A DNA stretch of 64,000 nt. It comes from JAEUMD01 sp050250815. GTDB lineage: Bacteria; Pseudomonadota; Alphaproteobacteria; Rhizobiales; Hyphomicrobiaceae. A program made the position numbers and the translations under genes. The stretch spans positions 62,001 to 126,000 of the forward strand of contig JBFWNY010000007.1 of NCBI GenBank assembly GCA_050250815.1, read 5' to 3'. Under the pieces are notes generated by a model. The model worked only from the letters and a program-made list of their open reading frames with translations, searched no databases and was not told the origin of the DNA. Positions 7,097 through 14,817 of this stretch are shown here, piece after piece (within the stretch, counting starts at the first letter, position 1; each line of letters opens with the position of its first letter).

Positions 7097-9232
7097 TCAG
7101 GCCGCGCGGAACAGGCGGACGGCCTCGTCGGCCTCGAACAGATAGAGCAGCGTGCGCAGAACGCGGCCGCGTGGCGACTCCAGATGCGCGTCGGATTCGA
7201 GCACGAGACGCGCGTCGTCACGCGCGGCCGCCAGCAGCACGTCGAAACCTGGAACGCCGGCGACGCGGAACTCCGGCAGACCCGACTGGCGTGCGCCGAG
7301 CACCTCGCCTCCGCCGCGGAGCTCCAGATCCTTCTCCGCGATCAGGAAGCCGTCCTCGGTGTCGCACATCATCTGAAGGCGTGCTTCCGCCGTTTCGCCC
7401 AGCGGCGCCTTGTAGAGCAGCATGCAGAAGCTCTCGCGGCTGCCGCGGCCGACGCGGCCGCGCAGCTGATGCAACTGGGCGAGGCCGAACCGCTCGGCAT
7501 GCTCGATCACCATGATGTTGGCGTTGGGCACGTTAACGCCGACCTCGATGACGGTGGTGGCAACCAGCACCTTGAGACGGTTCTCGGCGAAGGCGGCCAT
7601 GGTCTCGTCCTTGGCCGTGGCGGACATGCCGCCGTGCAGAAGACCGGCGACGTCGCCCAGGCGCTGAACCAGATGCGCATGCCGCTCCTCGGCGGCGGCC
7701 AGATCGCTCGCCTCGGAACTCTCGATCAGCGGGCACACCCAGTAGACCTGCGCGCCCTCGTCGAGTTGCACGCGGATGCGCTCGATGAGCCGCTCGATGG
7801 TGTCGATGGGGACCTTGCGGGTGACGATGGGCTTGCGCCCCGCCGGCTTCTCCGTGAGGCGCGACACGTCGAGGTCGCCGTAGTGTGTCATCAGCAGCGT
7901 GCGCGGGATGGGTGTAGCGGTCATAACCAGCACGTTGGCGCCGCCGTCGCCACCCTTGGCCTGCAAGGCGAGGCGCTGATGCACACCGAAGCGGTGCTGC
8001 TCGTCGATGACGGCGAAGGCGAGATCGCGGAAGACCACGTCCTCCTGGAACAGCGCGTGGGTGCCAATCAGTATGTCGATGCCCCGCGAGGCGAGATCGG
8101 GGCCGGGCGCCGCGAGGCGGGCGAGCAGGTCGCGGCGTGCCTTGCCCTTCTCGCGGCCGGTCAGCACCGCGACTTCCAGACCCGCGGCTTCGGCCAGCGG
8201 CGCGATGGTCTCCAGATGCTGTCGGGCGAGCACTTCGGTCGGCGCCATCAGGCAGGCCTGAGCTCCGGCCTCCACCGCGATTGCCATGCTCAGAAGTGCG
8301 ACCACCGTCTTGCCGGAGCCAACGTCGCCCTGCAGCAGGCGCAGCATGCGGTGTTCGGCTGCCATGTCGGTGGCGATCTCGTCGAGGGCTTGCCGCTGCG
8401 AGCCCGTCAGCGCGAACGGCAGCGCGGCGAGTATGCGGGCACGGATCGATCCGTCGCCCGAGACGCGCCTCCCGCGTTGTCCGCGGGCTTGCTGGCGCAC
8501 GAGACCCAGCGCCAGTTGGCCTGCGAGCAGTTCGTCGTAGGCCAGTCGCTGCCAGGGCTTGGATCCGGGCGAAACGTCGGCGGCGTCTTCCGGGGCGTGC
8601 AGGCGCCCGAGAGCGGTCGCGAAGTCGGGCCAGCCACGTTCAGCCAGCCAGTCCGCACGTTGCCATTCCTGAAGGCGAGGCAGGCGGTCGAGCGCCTGTC
8701 GAGCCGCTTTCACCAGGACCTTGCCCGACAGGCCGGCGGTCAATGGATAGACGGGCTCCAGCAATGGCAGTTCGCCGCGGCTTTCGGGCGGCACGATGTA
8801 GTCGGGATGCGGCATCTGCAGCGTCTCGCCGTAGCGCTCGACGCGGCCGGACACGTAACGCGTTTCGCCGACGGGAAGCTGGCGCTCCAGGAACTTACGT
8901 TCGGCGTGAAAGAACACCAGATCGAGTTTGCCGCTGTCGTCCTCGACGCTCACCTTGTAGGGAGCCCTGGAATTGCCGCGCGGCGAGGGACGGTGCCTCA
9001 CCACGCGCACCTTGAGCGTGACGATCGCTCCTGGCTCGGCCTGCGCGATCGAGGGTTCGGCGCGGCGGTCGATCACGCCGGTCGGCAGATGCCAGAGCAC
9101 GTCGACGACCCGGGCATCGGTCGCCCCGGGAGGCAGTGCCAGCGCCTTGCGCATCAAGACAGCGAGACGCGGCCCGATGCCGGCGAGCGATTGGGCGGAG
9201 GCGAACAGCGGATCGAGCGCGCTGGGGCGCAT
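7097..9232 (-). CDS. recG: ATP-dependent DNA helicase RecG
   Basis: RecG remodels stalled replication forks and branch-migrates Holliday junctions. The 711-residue length is typical. The N-terminal wedge domain (about 1-210) with an OB fold precedes the two RecA-like motor domains. Walker A GDVGSGKT sits near residues 303-310, and Walker B is DEQHRFG near 408. TATPIPRTLLMTHYGDLDVS is motif III, and QLRGRVGRG is motif VI near 600. The C-terminal FRVAGVPGFDVLLAAARDDARLVL is the usual RecG ending. The gene is divergent from sdhE-mfd across about 200 bases, a conserved rhizobial arrangement. Nothing is missing. Confidence 0.97.
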   Translation of the reverse strand: MRPSALDPLFASAQSLAGIGPRLAVLMRKALALPPGATDARVVDVLWHLPTGVIDRRAEPSIAQAEPGAIVTLKVRVVRHRPSPRGNSRAPYKVSVEDDSGKLDLVFFHAERKFLERQLPVGETRYVSGRVERYGETLQMPHPDYIVPPESRGELPLLEPVYPLTAGLSGKVLVKAARQALDRLPRLQEWQRADWLAERGWPDFATALGRLHAPEDAADVSPGSKPWQRLAYDELLAGQLALGLVRQQARGQRGRRVSGDGSIRARILAALPFALTGSQRQALDEIATDMAAEHRMLRLLQGDVGSGKTVVALLSMAIAVEAGAQACLMAPTEVLARQHLETIAPLAEAAGLEVAVLTGREKGKARRDLLARLAAPGPDLASRGIDILIGTHALFQEDVVFRDLAFAVIDEQHRFGVHQRLALQAKGGDGGANVLVMTATPIPRTLLMTHYGDLDVSRLTEKPAGRKPIVTRKVPIDTIERLIERIRVQLDEGAQVYWVCPLIESSEASDLAAAEERHAHLVQRLGDVAGLLHGGMSATAKDETMAAFAENRLKVLVATTVIEVGVNVPNANIMVIEHAERFGLAQLHQLRGRVGRGSRESFCMLLYKAPLGETAEARLQMMCDTEDGFLIAEKDLELRGGGEVLGARQSGLPEFRVAGVPGFDVLLAAARDDARLVLESDAHLESPRGRVLRTLLYLFEADEAVRLFRAA

Positions 9233-9437
9233 GAGTGAGGCTCCGTGGCCGGGCTGGCCGCATTCTGATGCCGTCAGTGGCCGGGATATGCAACCCGGGG
9301 CGGTCGGCTCGGCGCACCGGGCCGGGTAAGGCGCGTGAACGGGCTTCTCGATCCGGCGTCCGGGGCGTTATACACGCCGCGCGGCGCAGCAAAGCAACCC
9401 GGCCGGGCCGGGGGGCGTCAAGCGCGTCCCCGATCCG

Positions 9438-9785
9438 ATGTTCCAGCACGGCCGTCTTCGTCGCGGTGGGGCATTCGAACCGGCAATCGAGAGTGTAGGG
9501 CAGGCAGTGGGCTTGGACATCGAAACCCGGCGGCGGCGCGCCGCCTATCGCGCGCATCACCGTGGCACGAAGGAGATGGACTGGCTGATCGGCCGGTTCG
9601 CCGATGCGCGCCTCCCTGGGCTCGACGGCGAGGAGCTTTCGCGCTTCGAGAGGCTCTTGGAAATGCCCGATCCCGAGCTGCACGGCTGGATCGTCGATCC
9701 GCAGCGCGTTGGCCATGGCGAGTTCGCCGAGGTTATTGCCGAGATCCGCCAGTTCCACGGTCTGGTGCTGGGAGGACCGTCATGA
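9438..9785 (+). CDS. sdhE: FAD assembly factor SdhE (succinate dehydrogenase assembly factor 2)
   Basis: SdhE helps attach FAD covalently to succinate dehydrogenase subunit A in the cytoplasm. The family signature RGTKEMDWLIG is at residues 42-52, containing the RGxxE motif that contacts the flavoprotein. The following helices (FERLLEMPDPELHGWI) are also typical. At 115 residues from ATG 9438 it is longer than the usual 85-100; GTG at 9495 or 9507, or TTG at 9513 (LDIETRRRR), would give a more standard N-terminus. Its stop overlaps the start of mfd as ATGA, so the two are translationally coupled. The recG / sdhE-mfd layout is conserved in related bacteria. Confidence 0.9.
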   Translation: MFQHGRLRRGGAFEPAIESVGQAVGLDIETRRRRAAYRAHHRGTKEMDWLIGRFADARLPGLDGEELSRFERLLEMPDPELHGWIVDPQRVGHGEFAEVIAEIRQFHGLVLGGPS

Positions 9786-12700
9786 GCCGCGCTGCGGCCA
9801 AGGTGCCTCCCGTCGAGAGCGGCGCGGATACCGTCCATGCAAGCGTGCCCGAAGGGCTCGACGCGCTCGTGCTGTCGAGCCTCGTCCGCGACCGGGAGGG
9901 CGAGCAGGAGCCCGCGACGCTGCTGCACGTCGTTCGCGACGACCGGCGGCTGGAGACGCTCGCCCAGCAGCTCGGCTTCTTCGCCGGGAGCGTACGCGTC
10001 ATCTCCTTTCCCGCCTGGGATACGGTGCCCTACGACCGTGTCGGGCCGAACTCCGACATCGTGGCCGAGCGGATCGCAGCGCTCGCCAAGCTCGTGGTGG
10101 CGGCGGGCCGGCAACCCACCATCGTTCTGGCAACGGCAAATGCCGTGCTCCAGCGTGTGCCGCCGCGCGCGTTTGTCCGCGCCGGATTGCGGCAGATCGC
10201 GCCCGGCCAGCGCGCCGATCTCAAGCGGCTGACGGAGCGCTTGCAGCTTGCCGGCTACCAGCGCACGGGCACGGTGATGGAGCCGGGCGAGTTTGCCGTG
10301 CGCGGCGGCATCCTCGACCTCTTCCCGCCCGGGCGTGCAAACCCCGTGCGCCTCGATTTCTTTGGCGACACGGTCGAGTCCATCAAGACGTTCGACGCGG
10401 AGACCCAGCGCACGCTGAAGCCTGTGCAGAAGCTCGTGCTGCTGCCCATGTCGGAGGTGGCGCTAGGCGAAGACGCGGTGGCCCTATTCCGCCGTCGCTA
10501 TGTGGAATTGTTCGGCGGTGCGACCGGCGACGATCCGCTCTACGAGGCGGTGAGCACCGGCCAGCGCTATCCAGGCCAGGAGCACTGGTTGCCACTCTTC
10601 CACGAGAACCTGGAGACGCTGCTCGATTATCTTCCCGGCGTGCTCGTCAGCTTCGACCACATGGCCGACGAGGCGATCCGCCAGCGCTTCGAGCTGATCG
10701 GCGAACACTACGCGGCGCGCACCGACGCCAGCGAGGCCGAGCGTTTCGGAGCGCCGCCCTACAAGCCCGTGCCGCCCGACATGATGTTCCTCGACGGTGG
10801 TGCTTGGGCCGCGGCACTCGCGGGCCACGCGATTGCGCGGCTGTCGCCCTTCGAGCTTCCCGATGCGGCGAATGTCCGCTCGTGGGGAGGACGCGCGGGC
10901 CGCAACTTCGCGCCGGAGCGGCAGGCGGGCGACGTCAATGTCTTCGATGCCGTCGTGCGCCATATACGCCGCCTGCACGAGGAGAAGCGGCGCGTCATCG
11001 TTTCGGCTTGGACGGCCGGCGCGCGCGAGCGCCTCGCGCACCTGCTAACCGATCACGGCCTTCAGGACATCGACAAGGTCGACGATCTTGCCGCGGCGCA
11101 GGCGCTTCCCTCAGGCCACACGGCGCTCGCCGTCGTCGGCATCGACCATGGCTTCGAGACTCCGGAGCTTGCGCTCGTCTCGGAGGAAGACATTCTGGGC
11201 GACCGTCTGGTGCGGCCCAGGCGCAAGGCGCGGCGCGCTGCAGATGTCCTGACCGAAGCGACGAGCCTCACGGCCGGGGACCTCGTCGTGCACGCCGATC
11301 ATGGCATCGGGCGCTTTGCGGGTCTCAAGACCATCCAGGCGCTGGGCGCGGCACACGATTGCCTCGAGATTACCTATCATGGCGGCGACAAGCTGTTCCT
11401 GCCGGTGGAGAACATCGAGCTGCTGTCGCGCTACGGCAGCGACGATGGCACGGCGCAGCTCGACAAGCTGGGAGGCGTTGCCTGGCAGTCGCGCAAGGCG
11501 AAGCTCAAGAAGCGGCTGCGCGAGATAGCTTCGGAACTGATCAAGCTCGCCGCCATGCGTCAGCTGCGCGAGGCGCCATCGATAGCGCCACCCGCAGGCG
11601 CCTACGACGAGTTCGTCGCCCGGTTCCCGTTCGAGGAAACGGAGGATCAGGCGGCGAGCATCGATGCGGTGGTGGAAGACCTGGGGGCCGGACGCCCGAT
11701 GGACCGGCTGGTGTGCGGCGACGTCGGCTTCGGCAAGACCGAGGTCGCCATGCGCGCGGCCTTTGTCGCCGCTCTCAACGGCCTGCAGGTAGCGGTAGTG
11801 GTGCCCACAACGCTGCTTGCCCGCCAGCACTTCAAGACGTTCTCCGAGCGCTTCCACGGCTTGCCGGTACGTGTCGCTCAGGCCTCGCGGCTCGTCGGGA
11901 CGAAGGAGCTCGCCGACGTCAAGGAGGGCCTGAAGACTGGCACCATCGACATCGTCATCGGTACGCACGCGCTGCTGGGCAAGCAGATCAAGTTCGCGCG
12001 GCTTGGCCTGCTGATCATCGACGAGGAGCAGCACTTCGGCGTCGTGCACAAGGAGCGGCTCAAGCAGTTGCGCGAGGACGTGCACGTGCTGACGCTATCG
12101 GCGACGCCCATACCGCGTACACTGCAGCTGGCTCTGTCTGGCGTGCGCGAGCTGTCGCTTATCACGACGCCGCCGGTCGATCGCCTCGCGGTCAGGACAT
12201 ACATCTCGCCGTTCGATCCCGTCATCGTGCGCGAGGCTCTGCGGCGCGAGCGCTATCGCGGGGGACAGTCGTTCTATGTCGTGCCGCGGATCGCCGACCT
12301 CGACGATGTCGCCGAATTCCTTGCCGAGGCCGTGCCGGAGCTACGGGTTGCCCGTGCGCACGGGCAACTGACGCCCACCGAGCTGGAAGACGTGATGACG
12401 GCGTTCTACGAGGGCAAGTTCGATGTGCTGCTGTCGACGGCCATCGTGGAGTCCGGCCTCGACGTGCCCAATGCCAACACGCTCGTCGTGCACCGCGCCG
12501 ACATGTTCGGCCTCGCCCAGCTCTATCAGCTGCGTGGCCGCGTCGGACGTTCGAAGGCGCGTGCCTACGCCTATTTCACCACGCCCCCCAACCAGGCGCT
12601 GACCGAGGGCGCCGAGAAGCGGCTCAAGGTCCTGCACTCGCTGGACACGCTGGGAGCAGGGTTCTCGCTGGCAAGCCACGACCTCGACATCCGTGGCGCC

Positions 12701-13291
12701 GGCAATCTTCTGGGCCAGGAGCAGTCGGGTCACATTCGCGAAGTCGGCTTCGAGCTCTACCAGTCGATGCTCGAGGAGGCGGTCGCGGCGATGAAGGGCG
12801 GCGATTTTGCCGATGCCCAGGAGCAGTGGACGCCTGAGATCGCGCTCGGCACCTCGATCCTCATCCCCGAGACGTACGTCGCCGACCTGCAATTGAGGCT
12901 CGGCCTCTACCGCCGCCTGTCTGGCCTGGAGAGCCGCGAGGACATCGACGCGTTTGCCGCCGAGCTCGTCGACCGCTTCGGGGAGACACCCGAGGAGGTA
13001 CGGCATCTGCTCGACGTCATGGAGATCAAGGGCCTGTGCCGTCAGGCCGGTGTAGCCAAGGTCGATGCGGGGCCGAAAGGTGCCGTCATCGCCTTCCGAA
13101 AGAACTCGTTCGCCAATCCGCCCGGACTGGTCGACCTGATGCAGAAGTCGCGCGGGCTGATCAAACTGCAGCCTGACCACAGGCTGGTGTTCAAGGCCGA
13201 CTGGGACCTGCCAGAGAAGCGACTGAAGGGCGTGCGCGCATTCATTGCAGCGCTGGCGGACGTGGCGGGACAGGGCAAGAACGCGGCGTGA
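9782..13291 (+). CDS. mfd: Transcription-repair coupling factor Mfd
   Basis: Mfd displaces RNA polymerase stalled at DNA lesions and recruits the UvrAB repair machinery. From ATG 9782 (GGAGG seven bases upstream) it has 1169 residues, the usual size. The N-terminal UvrB-like module includes the conserved SFPAWDTVPYDRVGPN and RGGILDLFPPG. The RNA-polymerase-interacting CarD-like domain begins near residue 498 (GDLVVHADHGIGRFAGL). The translocase motor has Walker A GDVGFGKTE near 646 and DEEQHFGV near 747. QLRGRVGRS is motif VI. The last 120 residues (VDRFGETPEEVRHLLDVMEI) are the C-terminal regulatory domain. An open reading extends upstream of 9782 but has no Mfd similarity and overlaps sdhE. 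It is coupled to sdhE through ATGA and to acyP through overlapping codons. Confidence 0.97.
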   Translation: MSRAAAKVPPVESGADTVHASVPEGLDALVLSSLVRDREGEQEPATLLHVVRDDRRLETLAQQLGFFAGSVRVISFPAWDTVPYDRVGPNSDIVAERIAALAKLVVAAGRQPTIVLATANAVLQRVPPRAFVRAGLRQIAPGQRADLKRLTERLQLAGYQRTGTVMEPGEFAVRGGILDLFPPGRANPVRLDFFGDTVESIKTFDAETQRTLKPVQKLVLLPMSEVALGEDAVALFRRRYVELFGGATGDDPLYEAVSTGQRYPGQEHWLPLFHENLETLLDYLPGVLVSFDHMADEAIRQRFELIGEHYAARTDASEAERFGAPPYKPVPPDMMFLDGGAWAAALAGHAIARLSPFELPDAANVRSWGGRAGRNFAPERQAGDVNVFDAVVRHIRRLHEEKRRVIVSAWTAGARERLAHLLTDHGLQDIDKVDDLAAAQALPSGHTALAVVGIDHGFETPELALVSEEDILGDRLVRPRRKARRAADVLTEATSLTAGDLVVHADHGIGRFAGLKTIQALGAAHDCLEITYHGGDKLFLPVENIELLSRYGSDDGTAQLDKLGGVAWQSRKAKLKKRLREIASELIKLAAMRQLREAPSIAPPAGAYDEFVARFPFEETEDQAASIDAVVEDLGAGRPMDRLVCGDVGFGKTEVAMRAAFVAALNGLQVAVVVPTTLLARQHFKTFSERFHGLPVRVAQASRLVGTKELADVKEGLKTGTIDIVIGTHALLGKQIKFARLGLLIIDEEQHFGVVHKERLKQLREDVHVLTLSATPIPRTLQLALSGVRELSLITTPPVDRLAVRTYISPFDPVIVREALRRERYRGGQSFYVVPRIADLDDVAEFLAEAVPELRVARAHGQLTPTELEDVMTAFYEGKFDVLLSTAIVESGLDVPNANTLVVHRADMFGLAQLYQLRGRVGRSKARAYAYFTTPPNQALTEGAEKRLKVLHSLDTLGAGFSLASHDLDIRGAGNLLGQEQSGHIREVGFELYQSMLEEAVAAMKGGDFADAQEQWTPEIALGTSILIPETYVADLQLRLGLYRRLSGLESREDIDAFAAELVDRFGETPEEVRHLLDVMEIKGLCRQAGVAKVDAGPKGAVIAFRKNSFANPPGLVDLMQKSRGLIKLQPDHRLVFKADWDLPEKRLKGVRAFIAALADVAGQGKNAA

Positions 13292-13578
13292 ATTCGATGG
13301 TGCTGCGAACCGTGCATGTGAGGATCGAGGGGCGCGTCCAAGGCGTCGGCTATCGCGCATGGGCCGCGGCGACGGCGCGTGATCTTGCGCTCTCCGGCTG
13401 GGTCAGGAACCGCCACGATGGCGCGGTAGAGGCGGTGCTGCAAGGCGAGGCGGGTGCTGTGGCCGACATGTTGGGCCGCTGCCGGATTGGACCGCGCGAT
13501 GCGGTCGTCTCGCGTGTCGAGATCATCGGCGAGGGCGGCGGCGCCTACGACACGTTCGAGGTGCGGGCCACGGCGTAG
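13288..13578 (+). CDS. Acylphosphatase
   Basis: This small cytoplasmic enzyme hydrolyses acyl phosphates. The 96-residue chain has GRVQGVGYRAW, containing the phosphate-binding loop and catalytic Arg, and SGWVRNRHDGAVEAVLQG, with the catalytic Asn. Both are hallmark acylphosphatase motifs. GTG at 13288 overlaps the mfd stop; ATG at 13297 (MVLRTVHVRIEG) is an equally good start. It is probably translated from the mfd transcript. It converges on the methyltransferase gene with only 13 bases between stops. The physiological substrate is unknown for most members of this family. Confidence 0.93.
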   Translation: MNSMVLRTVHVRIEGRVQGVGYRAWAAATARDLALSGWVRNRHDGAVEAVLQGEAGAVADMLGRCRIGPRDAVVSRVEIIGEGGGAYDTFEVRATA

Positions 13579-13591
13579 CGTCGTCGCAGGT

Positions 13592-14713
13592 TCAGGGCAA
13601 GGCTCCCGTGGCGTAGAGGGTTACCGAGATGCCGCCGTTGTCGACCGGCGGATGCGGCTTCTCGAACGGCAGTCCGGTCGCGCGGGCGAGCTGCGCATCG
13701 CTGGTGATAACTCCAACGCGCCAGCCCGCGAACCGCGTCTTCAACCGCTCTCCAAGCGCCCGGTAGAGTACGCCCAGACGCTGCTTCTCGCCGATGCGCG
13801 CGCCGTAGGGCGGATTGACGATGACCAATCCCGCCGGTCCTGGAGGAGGCACGATCTGGCTGGCGTCGAGCTGCGCAAACTGCGTCAGATGGCCAACGCC
13901 CGCACGAGTGGCATTGGCGCGCGCCATAGCGACGGCGCCGCCGTCGCGGTCGGACCCGTGAAAGCGCAGCAGTGTGTCGGCGGCCTCTGGTAAGCCCCGC
14001 ATCGCGCTCCAAGCCCTCTCGTCGAAGGTTGCGAGCCGCTCGAATGCGAAATGCCGCGAGCGGCCAGGCTTCAGCCCAGCGGCGATCTCGGCGGCCTCGA
14101 TCACGAACGTCCCCGACCCGCACATGGGATCGAGGACAGGCTCGTGACCGTCGTAGCCACTCAGGCGCAGAAACATCGCGGCGAGGTTCTCGCGCATCGG
14201 CGCCTTGGCGACAGCTTCCTTGTGCCCGCGCCTATGCAGCGGATCCCCGGTCGTATCGACGGCCAATGTCACGAGATCGTCCTCGATGCGCGCCTTGACG
14301 ACGACATCGGCGTCCTTGCTCCCCTTGGTGCCGAGCGTCTCCTCGATGGCGCGCGCGATGCGCTCAGCGGCGGCACCCGAATGATAGATGCGCGAACTCC
14401 GGCACGTCGCTTCGACAGCGAAGGGCACGTCGCCGCGCAGCACTTGGCTCCAGGCGATCTTGCGTGCGCGCTTGTCGAGCTGGGCGAGGTGATGGGCACG
14501 GAACGAGCCCAGACGCGCCAGCACGCGCGCCGCGCCGCGCAGGTCGAGATTGGCGCGCCAGACCTCCGGCCAGCCGCCGCTTACGGTGACGCCACCCTTG
14601 ATCGCCATGACATCGCGAAAGCCGCGCTCGCGCGCTTCAGCGGCGAGCACGGCTTCAAGGCCGGGAGCGGTGACAAGGAAGATTTCGAACCGGGAGGTAG
14701 AGGCAGCCGTCAT
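13592..14713 (-). CDS. THUMP-domain class I SAM-dependent RNA methyltransferase (RlmL N-domain / YpsC type)
   Basis: The 373-residue protein has the layout of the UPF0020 family: an N-terminal ferredoxin-like/THUMP region (about 1-165, with FEIFLVTAPGLEAVLAAEARERGF) and a Rossmann-type methyltransferase. DPMCGSGTFVIEAAEIAAG near residue 193 is the SAM-binding motif I, and NPPYGARIG near 299 is the catalytic NPPY motif of N-methylating enzymes. E. coli RlmL makes m2G2445 in 23S rRNA with such a domain; here the second methyltransferase half of E. coli RlmKL is absent, as in most alphaproteobacteria. The exact RNA target is not evident. It stands alone on the minus strand. Confidence 0.88.
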   Translation of the reverse strand: MTAASTSRFEIFLVTAPGLEAVLAAEARERGFRDVMAIKGGVTVSGGWPEVWRANLDLRGAARVLARLGSFRAHHLAQLDKRARKIAWSQVLRGDVPFAVEATCRSSRIYHSGAAAERIARAIEETLGTKGSKDADVVVKARIEDDLVTLAVDTTGDPLHRRGHKEAVAKAPMRENLAAMFLRLSGYDGHEPVLDPMCGSGTFVIEAAEIAAGLKPGRSRHFAFERLATFDERAWSAMRGLPEAADTLLRFHGSDRDGGAVAMARANATRAGVGHLTQFAQLDASQIVPPPGPAGLVIVNPPYGARIGEKQRLGVLYRALGERLKTRFAGWRVGVITSDAQLARATGLPFEKPHPPVDNGGISVTLYATGALP

Positions 14714-14774
14714 GGCGCCTCAATATCGGTCGCACGCGGGCAGGGAAAGGGGTTGCGCGGCACGTCGGTCGAGA

Positions 14775-14806
14775 GGAGGGCGGCTGCGCTCGGTCCACCG
14801 CCCTCC
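14775..14806 (-). terminator. Inverted repeat after the RTX gene
   Basis: A 9-bp perfect stem (GGAGGGCGG / CCGCCCTCC) with a 14-base loop lies 12 bases past the RTX gene stop. There is no T-run on the minus strand, so termination here is likely inefficient or Rho-assisted. Confidence 0.4.
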
Positions 14807-14817
14807 CGCTCCGTCGT

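Noticed and set aside
7052..9238. A long plus-strand open frame of 728 codons opposite recG
   Set aside because: It mirrors recG on the other strand, has no family motif, and its His/Arg/Gln-rich composition is typical of antisense reading in GC-rich genes.
9604..12837. A plus-strand open frame of 1077 codons inside mfd
   Set aside because: It is a frame-shifted reading of mfd, extremely Arg/Ala-rich and without motifs; mfd has all its domains in the other frame.
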